A stretch of 37,500 nucleotides of DNA from Nitrospirales bacterium (GCA_009377845.1 WHTE01000012.1:1-37500); one strand, 5' to 3'. Positions 16,318 through 26,423 are shown, counted from the first letter of the stretch. Notes: generated by a model from the sequence alone, not told the origin. A program made the numbers and translations.

Positions 16318-17748
16318 CTACAACCAAGGTTCGGCTTCGGGGTAAAATTGTAATAATATTTCTTGGGCCATGGTGGAGAGTAGACCAACGAGATTGGGGT
16401 GGGCTTGGTCTGTTTTTCCCGTTGTGAGTTGTGGGGATTGGGCCAGTTCCCACGCATGGCGCAGATCGTTTTTTCGTTCTTCAATGACCTTTTCAGCGGC
16501 GCGCTGCCAAAAGAGAGGAAACTCTCGATGGTCGGCATAGTTCCCCCGCCCTCTCCCACAATGGGTGACCGCTAAGTATCGTAACAACGCATCCCGCATT
16601 TGCCGGTCGAGAAATGCTGGAACCCAGGCAATCCGATTGGGATCTCCTTCTTCCTGACTTTTGGCATAGGCCCGCTCGGCTAATCCCCCCAGGATGGCTC
16701 CTCCAATGGTAAAGATGCCATGAGAGAGTCCGCCGGTTGCTAGGTCAGAAGCCAATCCGGCTGCTGCTCCACTAGCCAGTGCCCCCCAGAAGGTTTCTTC
16801 TTCCCACGGTTTTCTTTCGCCAGGCACGGTGACATCTTCAATGCGGGATTGCAGGGTGTGCGCCACGTCGCCGGTTAACCCATGCAACCCGATGAGGTGC
16901 GTGGTTATTGCTGAGATGCGTTGCGCTAACCGCTGATCCAGTGCATGAATAGCTCTTTTGATCAGATGCTTTTTTGAGAGGCCTGTGGCCTCTGGGGGGA
17001 GGAGTTCTCCATCCAAGGCCGTCTCGATCAATAGCCGGGCGAGATGGTTCATGGACGAGTCAAAGATCTGCCGGTGAGTGGCGGACCATGCCTTTTCCAG
17101 CCGTTCCATCGTTGGTTGTTTCTCTGGAGGCAAGGCATGGGTAATGCGATCCCATAATACACCTTCCTGGACCCAGCAACGAGTGAAGGCGTCCAGGCTC
17201 ATCACGTCTTTAATCACTTCCTGTGTGACCCAGTGTTGCTTCCAATGGGACTCCAGTTGTCGTTGTTGTTGAGGATCGATCAGACCGGTTTGATTGACTA
17301 ACACGATCACGGGTTTATTGAGCCATGCGAGGAGATCAAGTTCAGGTTTGAGATATCCCGCCATGGACGGGTCTTCCGTGGCATTGACGAGATACAACAC
17401 GACGTCAGCCTCCTCTCGGACATTTCGAATGGCTTGTTGGCTGCACCAGAAAGATTTGTCTGCAAGGCGGTCCCATACTTGTGCCACAAACCAACCAATC
17501 GGATTGGTCAGTCCTTGAAGTCGGTTCAATAGCTTGTGGCTGTTTCCAAAGCCGGGGGTATCCCACAAGTTCAGTCGGGAGCCATCAGACGTCTCCAGCA
17601 ACACAAATTGTTCATTTTGAAGTGTGACATGGGCCTGGTCGAGCACCTGACCAACGTCACGGCGCAAAAGGGTACGCGCCAGTGTGGTCTTCCCGATATT
17701 GGTGTGGGAAATCAGTGAGAGTGTGATTGAAGTAGGGGAGGTCTTCAT
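16318..17748 (-). CDS. DUF3482-type GTPase
   Basis: A 476-residue protein with an N-terminal Era/YfjP-like GTP-binding domain. The P-loop is SHTNIGKT (14-21), switch II is WDTPGFGNS with Asp63, and the base-specifying motif reads VNQTG (about 157-161) in place of NKxD, which may alter nucleotide choice. The C-terminal half has a hydrophobic glycine-rich stretch (GALASGAAAGLASDLATGGL, about 330-350) that could insert into or lie on the membrane. DUF3482 genes typically sit directly after a DUF2868 gene. Here the gap is six bases, and GGTGA inside the end of the upstream gene serves as ribosome-binding site. The cellular role of the pair is unknown. Confidence 0.85.
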   Translation of the reverse strand: MKTSPTSITLSLISHTNIGKTTLARTLLRRDVGQVLDQAHVTLQNEQFVLLETSDGSRLNLWDTPGFGNSHKLLNRLQGLTNPIGWFVAQVWDRLADKSFWCSQQAIRNVREEADVVLYLVNATEDPSMAGYLKPELDLLAWLNKPVIVLVNQTGLIDPQQQRQLESHWKQHWVTQEVIKDVMSLDAFTRCWVQEGVLWDRITHALPPEKQPTMERLEKAWSATHRQIFDSSMNHLARLLIETALDGELLPPEATGLSKKHLIKRAIHALDQRLAQRISAITTHLIGLHGLTGDVAHTLQSRIEDVTVPGERKPWEEETFWGALASGAAAGLASDLATGGLSHGIFTIGGAILGGLAERAYAKSQEEGDPNRIAWVPAFLDRQMRDALLRYLAVTHCGRGRGNYADHREFPLFWQRAAEKVIEERKNDLRHAWELAQSPQLTTGKTDQAHPNLVGLLSTMAQEILLQFYPEAEPWL

Positions 17749-17754
17749 GTCTGT

Positions 17755-19236
17755 TCACCTTCTAGGGGGCCATAGGGCAGCATGGGCCTTCCGAAGAAGC
17801 TGGTCGCGGGACGTTTCCCTGGCATCAAAAGCCACGATCTGCAGATGGTAGTCGTCGGCTAGGCGCTGCCAGGTTTGCTGTCGTTCTATCATTTGGACTG
17901 GGTCAGCCACATGTCGATATGGCTCTTGGTCAAGTATGAGGAGCAATTGGTGTTGCCCTTTAGTGGCTTCCATGTGGGCTTGCAGCGCACGAAATACCTC
18001 ACCATGCACCTCCACTTCCGGGGTTTGCGCCAGATTACATACGATGGCCACCGTTTGGGGCGAGGAGGTGGGCGTCAACCAGGGAAAGCTCTCCTGACCA
18101 TAGGGGAGCGGTTCTCGCCAATGCAACGTCGCCTGATTACCAATGAGATCCAGGAGACATTTTCCAAGAAATTCCAAGGCCGCCTGGGATGGTTGATAAC
18201 TATAAGGAACAATTTCAATTTGGATGCCTCGACCGCGATCGGTGGTCAGGAGCTGCAGATAATACGGCTCATCAAGGGGGAGCGTGAACGATTCGGCGGC
18301 CTTGCGGGCTGAGCGTGCGGATATCCAGGCGAAGATCAACCGTGGCAGGACAATCCCGGCAAAGCCGGTCAGCGCCCACATATGAATCCATGGAGCGGCG
18401 GAGCCATGGCCGGGAGCTTGAAGTTGTGCAATGTCCTCGACTCGCGGAAACGGGAACCCCAGTAGCCAGGCAGCGGGTCCCAGCAGTCCGTGTAAGATGG
18501 TATGCACCTGTGCAGGTAACAAGAAGGTACTTTCCCAGGTGGCTCGATAATCCAATACCAGTCCTCTGAAGTACATACTGAGGATGATGCCAAGTGCCAC
18601 GCAGGTTGCTCCAAGATGAAGCAGATGGCGAACTCGACTGATTATGACGGGATGGCCTTGTATCCACCACAGGTTCATGAATCGTTCTGCAGACTGCAGT
18701 ACCCACTCTCTGCCTGTACTTCCAGGTAGTACAACATGTTGCCATGGTCCTTTCCCCAGCATTTCCGACAATTTGGCTAACCCTGTTGACATGGAACGGA
18801 GGAGAGGTCCGGTTGGGTCTTTTCCCAGAAGAGGAATGAGAAGAGTCAATGCATAGATGCCGATGTTCCACAGTAGCAGAAGCAGTAGCGGAAAATTTAA
18901 TAGATTTACTCGTTGAGACGTTCCTAGGCCATTGATGAGAAGGCCGGCAGCAAAGGCCGGAACCACCACCATAAAGGAAGGAAGATCTGCCTGGGCGCCA
19001 CGGAATGATTCCGTTATTGTTGGGTAGGAAGAGGAAAGGAAATTCCAGAGAGATTCGGTCCGGTGGGTGATGAATTGGATTGAACCTTCAGAAGACGAGG
19101 GTGGTAGGTGAGAAGAGATTTTTTTGGCGTGTTGGTTGGCCTGCTGTCTGTTGGAGAATGGGATGTATTGTGCTTGTGGGTCTGATTGTTCCAGGGCCTG
19201 GATAAACAGAATTTTGGAAAATTGTGTCGAATTCAT
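17755..19236 (-). CDS. DUF2868 domain membrane protein
   Basis: A 493-residue inner-membrane protein. Hydrophobic helices by eye lie near 85-104, 110-136, 205-227, 250-265 and 285-308. A cytoplasmic C-terminal domain of about 180 residues follows (from about 312), ending in FDARETSRDQLLRKAHAALW. The pairing with the DUF3482 GTPase six bases downstream is the well-known DUF2868-DUF3482 arrangement, which supports the call. The likely picture is a membrane platform whose C-terminal domain works with the GTPase, but no reaction is established. The ATG at 19236 is the only good start. The 220-base region upstream, shared with the end of the AI-2E gene, contains no gene. Confidence 0.8.
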   Translation of the reverse strand: MNSTQFSKILFIQALEQSDPQAQYIPFSNRQQANQHAKKISSHLPPSSSEGSIQFITHRTESLWNFLSSSYPTITESFRGAQADLPSFMVVVPAFAAGLLINGLGTSQRVNLLNFPLLLLLLWNIGIYALTLLIPLLGKDPTGPLLRSMSTGLAKLSEMLGKGPWQHVVLPGSTGREWVLQSAERFMNLWWIQGHPVIISRVRHLLHLGATCVALGIILSMYFRGLVLDYRATWESTFLLPAQVHTILHGLLGPAAWLLGFPFPRVEDIAQLQAPGHGSAAPWIHMWALTGFAGIVLPRLIFAWISARSARKAAESFTLPLDEPYYLQLLTTDRGRGIQIEIVPYSYQPSQAALEFLGKCLLDLIGNQATLHWREPLPYGQESFPWLTPTSSPQTVAIVCNLAQTPEVEVHGEVFRALQAHMEATKGQHQLLLILDQEPYRHVADPVQMIERQQTWQRLADDYHLQIVAFDARETSRDQLLRKAHAALWPPRR

Positions 19237-19459
19237 GACTGTTCATATCCCCGAATCTGAATTGTAGGAAACCTCAGTATTGTATGACCAGGCGAAAATG
19301 ATAGGGGACATGGACCCATGAAAAGGAATGACATGATCGTAGCATGCGGGGAAAAGGAACTGGCTATTTTTGTTTAGAGAAAGACGGCTGATTTGATCTT
19401 ATGGTGTATGGTAAAGAAGATGAATACAGGGGACAAACGGTGTGCCTGCGTTGCTTGCG

Positions 19460-20590
19460 TCAGGAATGGAGGGGTGCAGAACCGGCGTTTTCGGATTTCG
19501 AAGAAGAAGAGTCCGGTCGAGGCTTTTGAGTTTTGTTTCCCACGAATTGGGTAACAGAGACTTCAGAATCCAACAGGATGCTGATCCAATGGGTGGAGGA
19601 GCTGCTTTCCAGGGCGATTTTCACGACCATGGTTATGGGAACGGATAACAACATTCCGGCCGGTCCCCACACCCAACCCCAGAAAATCAAGGATAGAAAC
19701 ACCACAAGAGTGGAAAGACCGAGTTTTCGCCCCATGAGCTTTGGTTCCAGGGCGTTACCGAAGACCAGATTGACGACGCCATACCCCGCTGCAACCAGCA
19801 ATGCGCGTCCTAGGCCAAATTGAATGTAACCCAACAGCACTGGGGGAACCGCCGCAATAATGGATCCAAGGTTAGGAATGAAATTCAACAAAAAAGCCAG
19901 AAGGCCCCAGATAACGGGAAAATCAATCCCCAGTGCCCAGACCCAAATTGCCACGATCACACCTGTCCCAAGGCTGACAACGGTTTTTATGGCTAAATAG
20001 TTGTTGACGGCGGCCGTAATTTTTTTTACCTGCGACAAGGTTCCTTTCGGATCACCGAATGCGGCCCCCACTTTCTGCTGAAAACTGGAAGCCTCAAACA
20101 AGATAAAAATGACGGTCAGGAGAATTAAAAAAGAATTGGTGAGAATACCCCCCAATCCTGACAACATGTTGGCGACAAGTCGCATAGAGGCACCCGGATC
20201 GATGGATTTTAATAATATGTCTTTATCGAGTTGGAAGCCTAACCCCTGAATCCATTGGATGATGGGCTCGATCTCCTTGGTAAGCCGAGCCTGGTAGCGG
20301 GGGATGGCTTCAAAGAAATCATCCAACGAGGTCCCGATAATCAGAATGAACACAAATCCGACACCGAGCACTCCCAGGACCACCAATAACACCGCCAACG
20401 GCGCTGGAATCCCTTTTTGTCGAAGCCAAAAAACGGGTGAGGTACTAATAATGGCGAGGAATGCCGCGACAATGAGAGGGACGAGGATTGGTTCAGCGGC
20501 CCGCATACCAGCCACAACGATGACAAATGCTGCTGCGGTCAATAGGAACCGGCCGATTGGAGTTTGGGGGGAAGTAGGTGTCTGCATCAT
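19460..20590 (-). CDS. AI-2E family (PerM/YdiK-like) membrane transporter
   Basis: A multi-pass membrane protein with the AI-2E transporter layout. Two N-terminal helices (FLLTAAAFVIVVAGM, LVPLIVAAFLAII) are followed by VLLVVLGVLGVGFVFILII. A soluble loop (DDFFEAIPRYQARLTKEIEP) comes next. A C-terminal bundle contains the family signature IWGLLAFLLNFIPNLGSIIA and GNALEPKLMGRKLGLS. The track opens at a GTG (20749), giving 53 extra residues of unlikely composition. I choose the first of two adjacent ATGs at 20590, giving 376 residues, near the family norm; no clear ribosome-binding site supports either. Family members export or exchange small solutes, and autoinducer-2 transport is not implied. 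A Ser-rich tail (about 30 residues) follows the last helix. Confidence 0.85.
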   Translation of the reverse strand: MMQTPTSPQTPIGRFLLTAAAFVIVVAGMRAAEPILVPLIVAAFLAIISTSPVFWLRQKGIPAPLAVLLVVLGVLGVGFVFILIIGTSLDDFFEAIPRYQARLTKEIEPIIQWIQGLGFQLDKDILLKSIDPGASMRLVANMLSGLGGILTNSFLILLTVIFILFEASSFQQKVGAAFGDPKGTLSQVKKITAAVNNYLAIKTVVSLGTGVIVAIWVWALGIDFPVIWGLLAFLLNFIPNLGSIIAAVPPVLLGYIQFGLGRALLVAAGYGVVNLVFGNALEPKLMGRKLGLSTLVVFLSLIFWGWVWGPAGMLLSVPITMVVKIALESSSSTHWISILLDSEVSVTQFVGNKTQKPRPDSSSSKSENAGSAPLHS

Positions 20591-20794
20591 CGGTGATTGG
20601 GGATGGGGAGGATCTTGAGATCTAGGCGACAGCCTCACCCCTCTTTTCTGTATGATACTTGCTTTTTTCTTTCCTGTCTTCGAGTGGAAGGAGGTTTGTA
20701 TTGTGGCCACAAAAATGGGGAAAATGGAAATTTTAAGAGGTAAGTTCACTCTTGAACTTTTCTGGGTGGTTTCGACCTGAGGATGGGTAGGCGA

Positions 20795-21658
20795 CTACTC
20801 CTGAATGGCTTTCAAGCGTTGCTGGAGATAGGCATTTCGGACAGCTCCATACAAATCAAGTGTTCCTTCCTCGACGCCTTGAAATTTTTCTAGTGAGAGT
20901 GCCCGGAGATTCACCGTTTCGCCGCCGCTCATTCCAAGCCGTGCATAGTTGATGGTCGGATCATGTTGGAACAACCGGGGGGCGTCGGCGATTTCAAAAA
21001 TGGGAAGGACCAGCCAATTAAAGGGATCAAGGAAGGTGTCACCGATAAATCCAATTCCATCTCGTAATGTGAAGGGCCCCAGGAGAGGAATCATGAGAAA
21101 AGGTCCCGGCGGTACGCCATAGGTCCCCAATGTTTGCCCCAGGTCTTCTTGGGGGGTATCCAACTCAAACATGATTTTAGCGGGGTCAAACAATCCTCCC
21201 ACCCCAAGGGTGGAATTGATGAGGAACCGGCTCAGTTCAATCCCAGCCCCATGAAACTTAGCTTGAAACAGGTTGTTCAACAATCTGGGGACAAATCGAA
21301 TATTGTAAAATACGTTGGAGAAGCTTTGTTGCACATCGGGAGGGATAAAGAAATTGTAAACCTTGGCAGCCGGTTTCACCACATATTTGTCCAGCCGGTA
21401 ATTAAACTCAAAAACAGCGGAATTGACAGGTTCTAACGGATCATATTCCTTTACCGGGACATGGTCGAATTCGTCAAAGGGATCAAAAAATGCACTTTGA
21501 TTGCCTTGCCCTTCGAATGTGGGTCCGTCCATGGATTCAGCTATCTGAGCTTCAGATCCTGTTTCCGCATCACCTTGGGTTTTGGTGGATTTGCCATTCC
21601 CCGCACATCCACCAAATCCTAAGGCGAGGCATACTATCACCAGGATTTGCAACCGCAT
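20795..21658 (-). CDS. mlaA: MlaA (VacJ) family outer-membrane lipoprotein
   Basis: A 287-residue lipoprotein. The track starts 31 residues early; I choose the ATG at 21658, preceded by GAGGA at seven bases. This gives a clean lipoprotein signal MRLQILVIVCLALGFGGCAG with the lipidated Cys at about 18. The mature domain has the MlaA hallmarks DPLEPVNSAVFEFNYRLDKY, FFIPPDVQQSFSNVFYNIRF, INSTLGVGGLFDPA and DLGQTLGTYGVPPGPFLMIP. MlaA removes phospholipids from the outer leaflet of the outer membrane and hands them to the Mla ABC system. No mlaBCDEF genes are in this window. Its presence shows a diderm envelope. An acidic linker of about 50 residues separates the lipid anchor from the domain. Confidence 0.92.
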   Translation of the reverse strand: MRLQILVIVCLALGFGGCAGNGKSTKTQGDAETGSEAQIAESMDGPTFEGQGNQSAFFDPFDEFDHVPVKEYDPLEPVNSAVFEFNYRLDKYVVKPAAKVYNFFIPPDVQQSFSNVFYNIRFVPRLLNNLFQAKFHGAGIELSRFLINSTLGVGGLFDPAKIMFELDTPQEDLGQTLGTYGVPPGPFLMIPLLGPFTLRDGIGFIGDTFLDPFNWLVLPIFEIADAPRLFQHDPTINYARLGMSGGETVNLRALSLEKFQGVEEGTLDLYGAVRNAYLQQRLKAIQE

Positions 21659-22212
21659 CGATTTTTCCTCATGCCAAAGGCTGTTATCCCAAGAGTTACT
21701 TGGAAATGGCCCACTCCATAAATAAGTTGGAGTCGACTTGGGTATTAGCAAGATTGAACAATTTTAAAGATTTCACAAAAAAACCCGGTGGACTGTAACA
21801 AAATCTTGAACCCAAGCCAAGAATTTCTTTAGTCGTCAGAACCTCTCTGAACTTCGGTGAGTGCCTCCAAGATTCATGTTTTCTTATTTTATGAGGGCAT
21901 TCTGAACGCAGCTGTAAGAGCTGTCAGTTTCCCTGACAGAACGGTACAGAGAAAAAGATAGGAGAAAATTAGAGGCTGACAATTCTATGCCATGATATCC
22001 CCATGGGTTGTAAACTGCATCGACGCTTTTGTCCTGACAAATTCATATAGAAGGAAAGCTTTTCATACTATTAGAGAGGAGTCGGCATTAACTAAAACCA
22101 AAGAGCACGATATGCAGAAACTTCTGTGGTGGCACTCCCTTTGCTCATTCGTAGCAGGTGAGTATTGAGGTTCACGAGGCACCAATGCCTCTTGTCAGGA
22201 AGGGGAGGTGAC
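21659..22212. other. Divergent intergenic region upstream of the sigma factor
   Basis: About 550 bases lie between mlaA and the sigma-factor gene. CTGTCAG-5-CTGACAG (21921-21939) is a perfect 7-bp hairpin. CAGAA-ac-TTCTG near 22115 is a smaller dyad. The stretch 21730-21830 is AT-rich and probably carries the mlaA promoter. I see no protein gene. Confidence 0.45.
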
Positions 22213-23865
22213 ATGAGAACTTTCAACGGAAGGGAGTCAGGAATGAGCCAATCGGTTACAGCCCAGAAGTCTTCGTGGAATGGATCGATTAAACCGGTGA
22301 AAAAGCATGATCGCCATCCTGTCTCGTCTGGTGAGGGGTCCCCTGCAGAGGACAACTCGTCGGGAACCAGCGACAAGCAACTTCCCTTATATCTTAAGGA
22401 AATAGGGCAGGTGGCATTACTGGATCGTGATGGAGAAGTGCGTCTGTGTAAGAAAATTGAGGAAGCAAACCGAAGTAGGCTGGAAATTCTTTTTTCCCTA
22501 CCCATGACGTTGGATTTTCTCCTAGAACAACGGATGCGGTTAACCAATGGTGAGATCGACGCCCGCCATATTGTCCAGAAGGAAAAGGAGGGGGATTTAA
22601 ATACAGAATCTGAGGAAGAAACGGACATTCCGGATTTCCAAAGTGACCAGCAAGAGGATGAAGAATTTCGTCAACGGGTAATTCAACAATTGGTCCACCT
22701 TTGCCACTGTGTTCAATCCATGATGAAGAGGGAAAACGAGATTAATCCTACACACAAACATGGTTCTGTGCTTTATGCTCAAGCTAGAAAGAATTTATTG
22801 AATAGCCTTGAGGGAGTTAATTGGCATCCTGCATTCTACAGCCAGGTAGAAAACCGTCTTCGTGCTGTGGAACGCCAACTTGCAGAGGTGCTGATACGGT
22901 TAGGGATGTCTCCACAAGACATTCGGGATATCGACGATCGAAAAAGCCAGCGGAGACGGAATTCGCTGTTGACCACGAAAAATCGCGTCGAGGAAACGTT
23001 AAGTCAACACCGCTCCGCCCTAGAAGCTACGGAACACCTCAAATGTTTAGAGAATGAGGTTCTTCGCATGTCCTTTGCCGAATTTCTCGTACGGGTTCGG
23101 CAATTGGATCAAGCAAAAACCCGCTTGCATTTCGCCAAGCAGGCCATGTTGGAGGCGAACTTACGGCTGGTCGTCAGTGTCGCCAAACGATACGTAAATA
23201 GAGGGCTCGATCTGCTTGACCTCATTCAAGAGGGCAATATCGGACTCATGCGGGCGGTGGACCGCTTTGAATACCAACGGGGATATAAGTTCAGCACCTA
23301 TGCGACCTGGTGGATTCGGCAGGCAGTAACCCGGGCGTTGGCAGATCAATCCCGGACGGTGCGGATTCCAGTTCATGTGTGTGACGTCCTTACTCGAGTG
23401 CGGCGTACAATGGAACGATTAGCGGTTCAGTTTGGGCGTGAACCCAAATTGGATGACCTAAGCGATGCATTGGAGATTCCTTTAGACAAGCTTTCTGCGA
23501 TGTTGGAAGCGACAAAGGGAACTATGTCACTGGAGACCCCAATGGGAGATGAGGAGGGTTCACCGCTTGCGGATCTTTTGGAAGATCATTCCGCCGTTTC
23601 TCCGTGTTATTCAGCCGAAAGGATTGACCTTCAGGAAAAAGTGACCTCCTTGTTGAAAACGTTAACGCCACGGGAGGCACATATTATTCGGCGACGCTTT
23701 GGGATTGGAGAGCTTGAGGATGCCACGCTGGAAGAAATCGGCCATGAATTCTCCGTGACCCGAGAGCGGATTCGACAAATTGAAGAACGGGCGTTAGCCA
23801 AATTGCGTGAACCCAAGCGAAACGTGGTGTTGCGCAAATATTTCCACCCTTCCGGATCAGCATAA
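22213..23865 (+). CDS. RNA polymerase sigma factor, RpoD/SigA type without region 1.1
   Basis: A protein of 550 residues. The track opens at 22165; I choose the ATG at 22213 because GGAGGTGAC precedes it directly. After a 45-residue Ser-rich leader comes region 1.2 ([20 protein letters not shown]). A long variable insert follows, with an acidic stretch near 145-165. Region 2 reads [38 protein letters not shown] and [18 protein letters not shown]. Then come region 3 and region 4, with the helix-turn-helix [20 protein letters not shown]. Regions 2.4 and 4.2 are close to the housekeeping consensus, so it should read ordinary -35/-10 promoters. There is no region 1.1, and no dnaG nearby as is common for the main rpoD. 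It may therefore be a second, group-2 sigma factor. The 7-bp repeat GAGAGCC/GGCTCTC straddles its end. Confidence 0.88.
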   Translation: MRTFNGRESGMSQSVTAQKSSWNGSIKPVKKHDRHPVSSGEGSPAEDNSSGTSDKQLPLYLKEIGQVALLDRDGEVRLCKKIEEANRSRLEILFSLPMTLDFLLEQRMRLTNGEIDARHIVQKEKEGDLNTESEEETDIPDFQSDQQEDEEFRQRVIQQLVHLCHCVQSMMKRENEINPTHKHGSVLYAQARKNLLNSLEGVNWHPAFYSQVENRLRAVERQLAEVLIRLGMSPQDIRDIDDRKSQRRRNSLLTTKNRVEETLSQHRSALEATEHLKCLENEVLRMSFAEFLVRVRQLDQAKTRLHFAKQAMLEANLRLVVSVAKRYVNRGLDLLDLIQEGNIGLMRAVDRFEYQRGYKFSTYATWWIRQAVTRALADQSRTVRIPVHVCDVLTRVRRTMERLAVQFGREPKLDDLSDALEIPLDKLSAMLEATKGTMSLETPMGDEEGSPLADLLEDHSAVSPCYSAERIDLQEKVTSLLKTLTPREAHIIRRRFGIGELEDATLEEIGHEFSVTRERIRQIEERALAKLREPKRNVVLRKYFHPSGSA

Positions 23866-23952
23866 GAGAGCCTATATGAGGTCCGAGTCCCGTGTTTGCC
23901 CTTTGGAGATATAAGAAGACAGTTGGCTCTCAGATTGGTAAAAGACTCGAAA

Positions 23953-24636
23953 TTAGGGAAAGAGCTGATCGTCATGGAGTGGGGGAAAGTCAGTCGCTGA
24001 TGGTTCGTGCTGACCATAACTGCCTTGAAAATTGGCCGAGGCCGTGTTGGCGTTGAGGAAGGTCGTTCCATTGAGATTAGCCTGTTGAAAATCGCTCTCA
24101 TTTAGGTCGGCTTCTCGAAAATCAGCCCAAGAGCAATCCGTGGAAAAAAAGTTCCCCCCCCGGATTTGTGCCCGAACAAATGTTGCGCCACGGAGTGTCG
24201 CTTTCTGGAAATCGACTCCTTGAAGATCGGCTTGCTGGAAATCGGCCCAAATGAGATCGGCTTGTGAAAAATTAACCCAGGCCAATTGGGCGCCGGTGAA
24301 ACGGACACTTCGCAGATTAGCCCCTTGAAAATTCGCGCCACGAAGGTCGGTTCCCTCGAAATTCGCTCCGGGTAGATACGCTTCTTGAAAATTGGCGTTC
24401 CGAAGATCCTGGTGGCGGAAGTCGGCTTCCCGGAGGTCAACCTGAAAAAAATCTTGAGACCTTGGTGGGGATGTGTTCCCAGACTGGTCTTCTTCGGATT
24501 TTGCGGTTCTCGTTATTTCAGCGTGCTGTGAGCGTCTCCAAGTCCGATGGGTGTGTAGAAGAAGAGCCCGATCCTCTTCGAAGGTGTTGGGAGGAGGAAG
24601 AGGCTGGAGGGGATTTTCCTCAATCGCCGCCATGGG
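23953..24636 (-). CDS. Pentapeptide-repeat protein
   Basis: From about residue 50 the protein consists of more than twenty pentapeptides of the A(D/N)(L/F)xx type (DLRGANFQGANLR, QADLIWADFQQADLQGVDF), which fold as a right-handed square beta helix. The role is unknown; some relatives mimic DNA and protect gyrase, others are structural. The start is uncertain. The ATG at 24636 (227 residues) lacks a clear ribosome-binding site. The frame stays open to a TTG at 24843, and that extension would add two hydrophobic stretches (ALFLGWTLVVIFA, IFVVFLWYFPMAA), making a membrane-anchored version of 296 residues. I give the shorter form. The gene converges on the sigma-factor gene. Confidence 0.75.
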   Translation of the reverse strand, partial: PMAAIEENPLQPLPPPNTFEEDRALLLHTHRTWRRSQHAEITRTAKSEEDQSGNTSPPRSQDFFQVDLREADFRHQDLRNANFQEAYLPGANFEGTDLRGANFQGANLRSVRFTGAQLAWVNFSQADLIWADFQQADLQGVDFQKATLRGATFVRAQIRGGNFFSTDCSWADFREADLNESDFQQANLNGTTFLNANTASANFQGSYGQHEPSATDFPPLHDDQLFP

Positions 24637-24952
24637 GAAGTACCACAAAAAGACCACAAAAATTTGTGGAAGAGGGACAATGAAACACGTGAGCGGTTGA
24701 CATTGTGAAACCTTAGCGAAAATGACGACAAGGGTCCAGCCCAGAAAAAGGGCCTGGAAAGAATCAATTTTTGTGTCAATGTCAGATGAGAGTGAAATTT
24801 CTACAAAGGAATGAGAAGAGAGCGGGGGATCGGGGAAACCCAATTATGGTATAAAAATACTGCGACCTTTTATTCATGATGGAAGAATGTCAGGAAGTCC
24901 CAAAAGATTCAATAAAACTGACATAGCACTATCAGGAACATGGTGATGTGAT

Positions 24953-25621
24953 ATGGAATTGACCTCAATTCTTCTATGGGTGGTCATGGCGTTCTTGGGC
25001 TATAGGTTCTGGATCTGGTGGAAAACAAACGGTTCATTCCAGCAAATCTTGGATCACCTTCGATATCGAATTCGAATTGGATTGAGAGCGGGCAGTATTA
25101 AGGAGCTGGAGGCCGTTCAAGACAATCTCCTTCGTCTGGAACAGCAAATACATGCCAGGCTATCTCACATGAAAACGGCGGAAGAATCCTCACATCAACA
25201 TCAGAAATGTCCTCAAGAAATTGATCCTCCGTTTGTTCCCTTCGAACAGTCTGGGGACTCCACCTCCTCAATGAACGCACCCTTTTCTCGCCCACGGTCA
25301 ATCGTGCGGAATGGTCTTCGATTTACTCTCAGCGATTCTATTTGGTCTCATATGGGAGTGGCGACGAGGGAAGATTTAGAGGATGGCCAAGTTCAGGCCA
25401 TGGTGCAAGGGCCGTTCTGTCGAGTTTGTTTGAAACGATTGGTGGGACGGGATCGTGTTCATGATGCAGAGGTTCCAGCGCAGTGCCGTCACTGTGGATT
25501 TTCCTGGAACAATCAAGCATCCGATAATCTGTCAATTTCTCTGCTCGAGGTCAAGCGCCAGGTATATGACAGCCTTGAACGTGAATTGAGAACGAACCGA
25601 AGAGTTCAATGCGAGGCGTAG
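24953..25621 (+). CDS. Membrane-anchored protein with C-terminal zinc ribbon, unknown function
   Basis: A 222-residue protein with one N-terminal membrane helix (LTSILLWVVMAFLGYRFWIW, 3-22). A basic amphipathic stretch and a short coiled coil (IKELEAVQDNLLRLEQQIHARL, about 48-70) follow. A low-complexity linker comes next, then a domain with two CxxC pairs (FCRVCLKRL and AQCRHCGFSW, about 154-183) that should bind one zinc ion. The end is a helix (SLLEVKRQVYDSLERELR). I do not recognise a named family. The next gene also has a zinc ribbon and membrane helices, so the two may be related in role, with 95 bases between them. Confidence 0.7.
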   Translation: MELTSILLWVVMAFLGYRFWIWWKTNGSFQQILDHLRYRIRIGLRAGSIKELEAVQDNLLRLEQQIHARLSHMKTAEESSHQHQKCPQEIDPPFVPFEQSGDSTSSMNAPFSRPRSIVRNGLRFTLSDSIWSHMGVATREDLEDGQVQAMVQGPFCRVCLKRLVGRDRVHDAEVPAQCRHCGFSWNNQASDNLSISLLEVKRQVYDSLERELRTNRRVQCEA

Positions 25622-25716
25622 ACGTTGGTCAGAAGATGAAAACGGTCCTGGTGAGCGGTCTATCGCTGTCATGCAGAACTTGTGTGGGTGTAGTTGGGAT
25701 GCTATAACCGAGCACT

Positions 25717-26406
25717 ATGAACGCTTGCCCTTCGTGTTCACAAGAAAATCCAGAAGCAGCGAATTTTTGTTTACAGTGTGGACAAGCTCTCGTCCCCCTT
25801 TCTTCGGAGGCTGGCTCTGAAGCGGTCCAGACCAAGACGACTCTCACTCAGTCCCAACTGTGGGAAACGTTCATCGGCCCGAGTAAATCCATTCAATTCT
25901 CATTAAAAGCAGGGTGGGTATGGCGCCCGGCTTTTTTGTACTACAAGGAAAAGTTTGCAACTATTGAAACTCCTCAGGGTCCACGATTTGCGTTAAGTTG
26001 GAACTGGCCGGCCGCGTTGTTTGATTCTTTCCTTTGGTTTTTATATCGCAAGATGTACATGTTTGCATTGCTATACGCCGTGGCCCCGGCCCTCGCCATT
26101 TTTTTGACCGGGGATATGATGGTGGGAATAGTATCGAGAATTTTGGCGGGGGCCAGCGCGAACTACTTGTATTATTGGCATGCGAAAGACAAGGTTCAGC
26201 GAATCATGGCGGTCCCCAATCTTGATGCCACAGTCCGTGCCAGGTTGATTCAGGAAGAGGGTGGAGTCCAGCCGTACGTGCTCTGGTTAGGAGCGGCACT
26301 GCACGTGTTGATGCTTGGGTTGTTGATTGCAGCGATTGTTCAGGGGCCTCCTGGGGCAGACCCACTCGGGGGGTCTGAAGGGAGTCCGGTTCCCAAATTC
26401 TTTTAA
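25717..26406 (+). CDS. Zinc-ribbon plus DUF2628 membrane protein
   Basis: A 229-residue protein. The N-terminal 25 residues are a zinc ribbon (CPSCSQENPEAANFCLQCG). After a linker comes a DUF2628 module with ALSWNWPAALFDSFLWFLYRKMY, the signature of this family. Membrane helices follow (FALLYAVAPALAIFLTGDMM, MVGIVSRILAGASANYLYYW and YVLWLGAALHVLMLGLLIAAIV). Function is unknown; many small bacterial DUF2628 proteins combine a cytoplasmic zinc ribbon with helices in the same way. It converges with the unknown minus-strand gene, whose stop lies 17 bases away. Confidence 0.8.
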   Translation: MNACPSCSQENPEAANFCLQCGQALVPLSSEAGSEAVQTKTTLTQSQLWETFIGPSKSIQFSLKAGWVWRPAFLYYKEKFATIETPQGPRFALSWNWPAALFDSFLWFLYRKMYMFALLYAVAPALAIFLTGDMMVGIVSRILAGASANYLYYWHAKDKVQRIMAVPNLDATVRARLIQEEGGVQPYVLWLGAALHVLMLGLLIAAIVQGPPGADPLGGSEGSPVPKFF

Positions 26407-26423
26407 GGTGGAGGATAGGGGCT

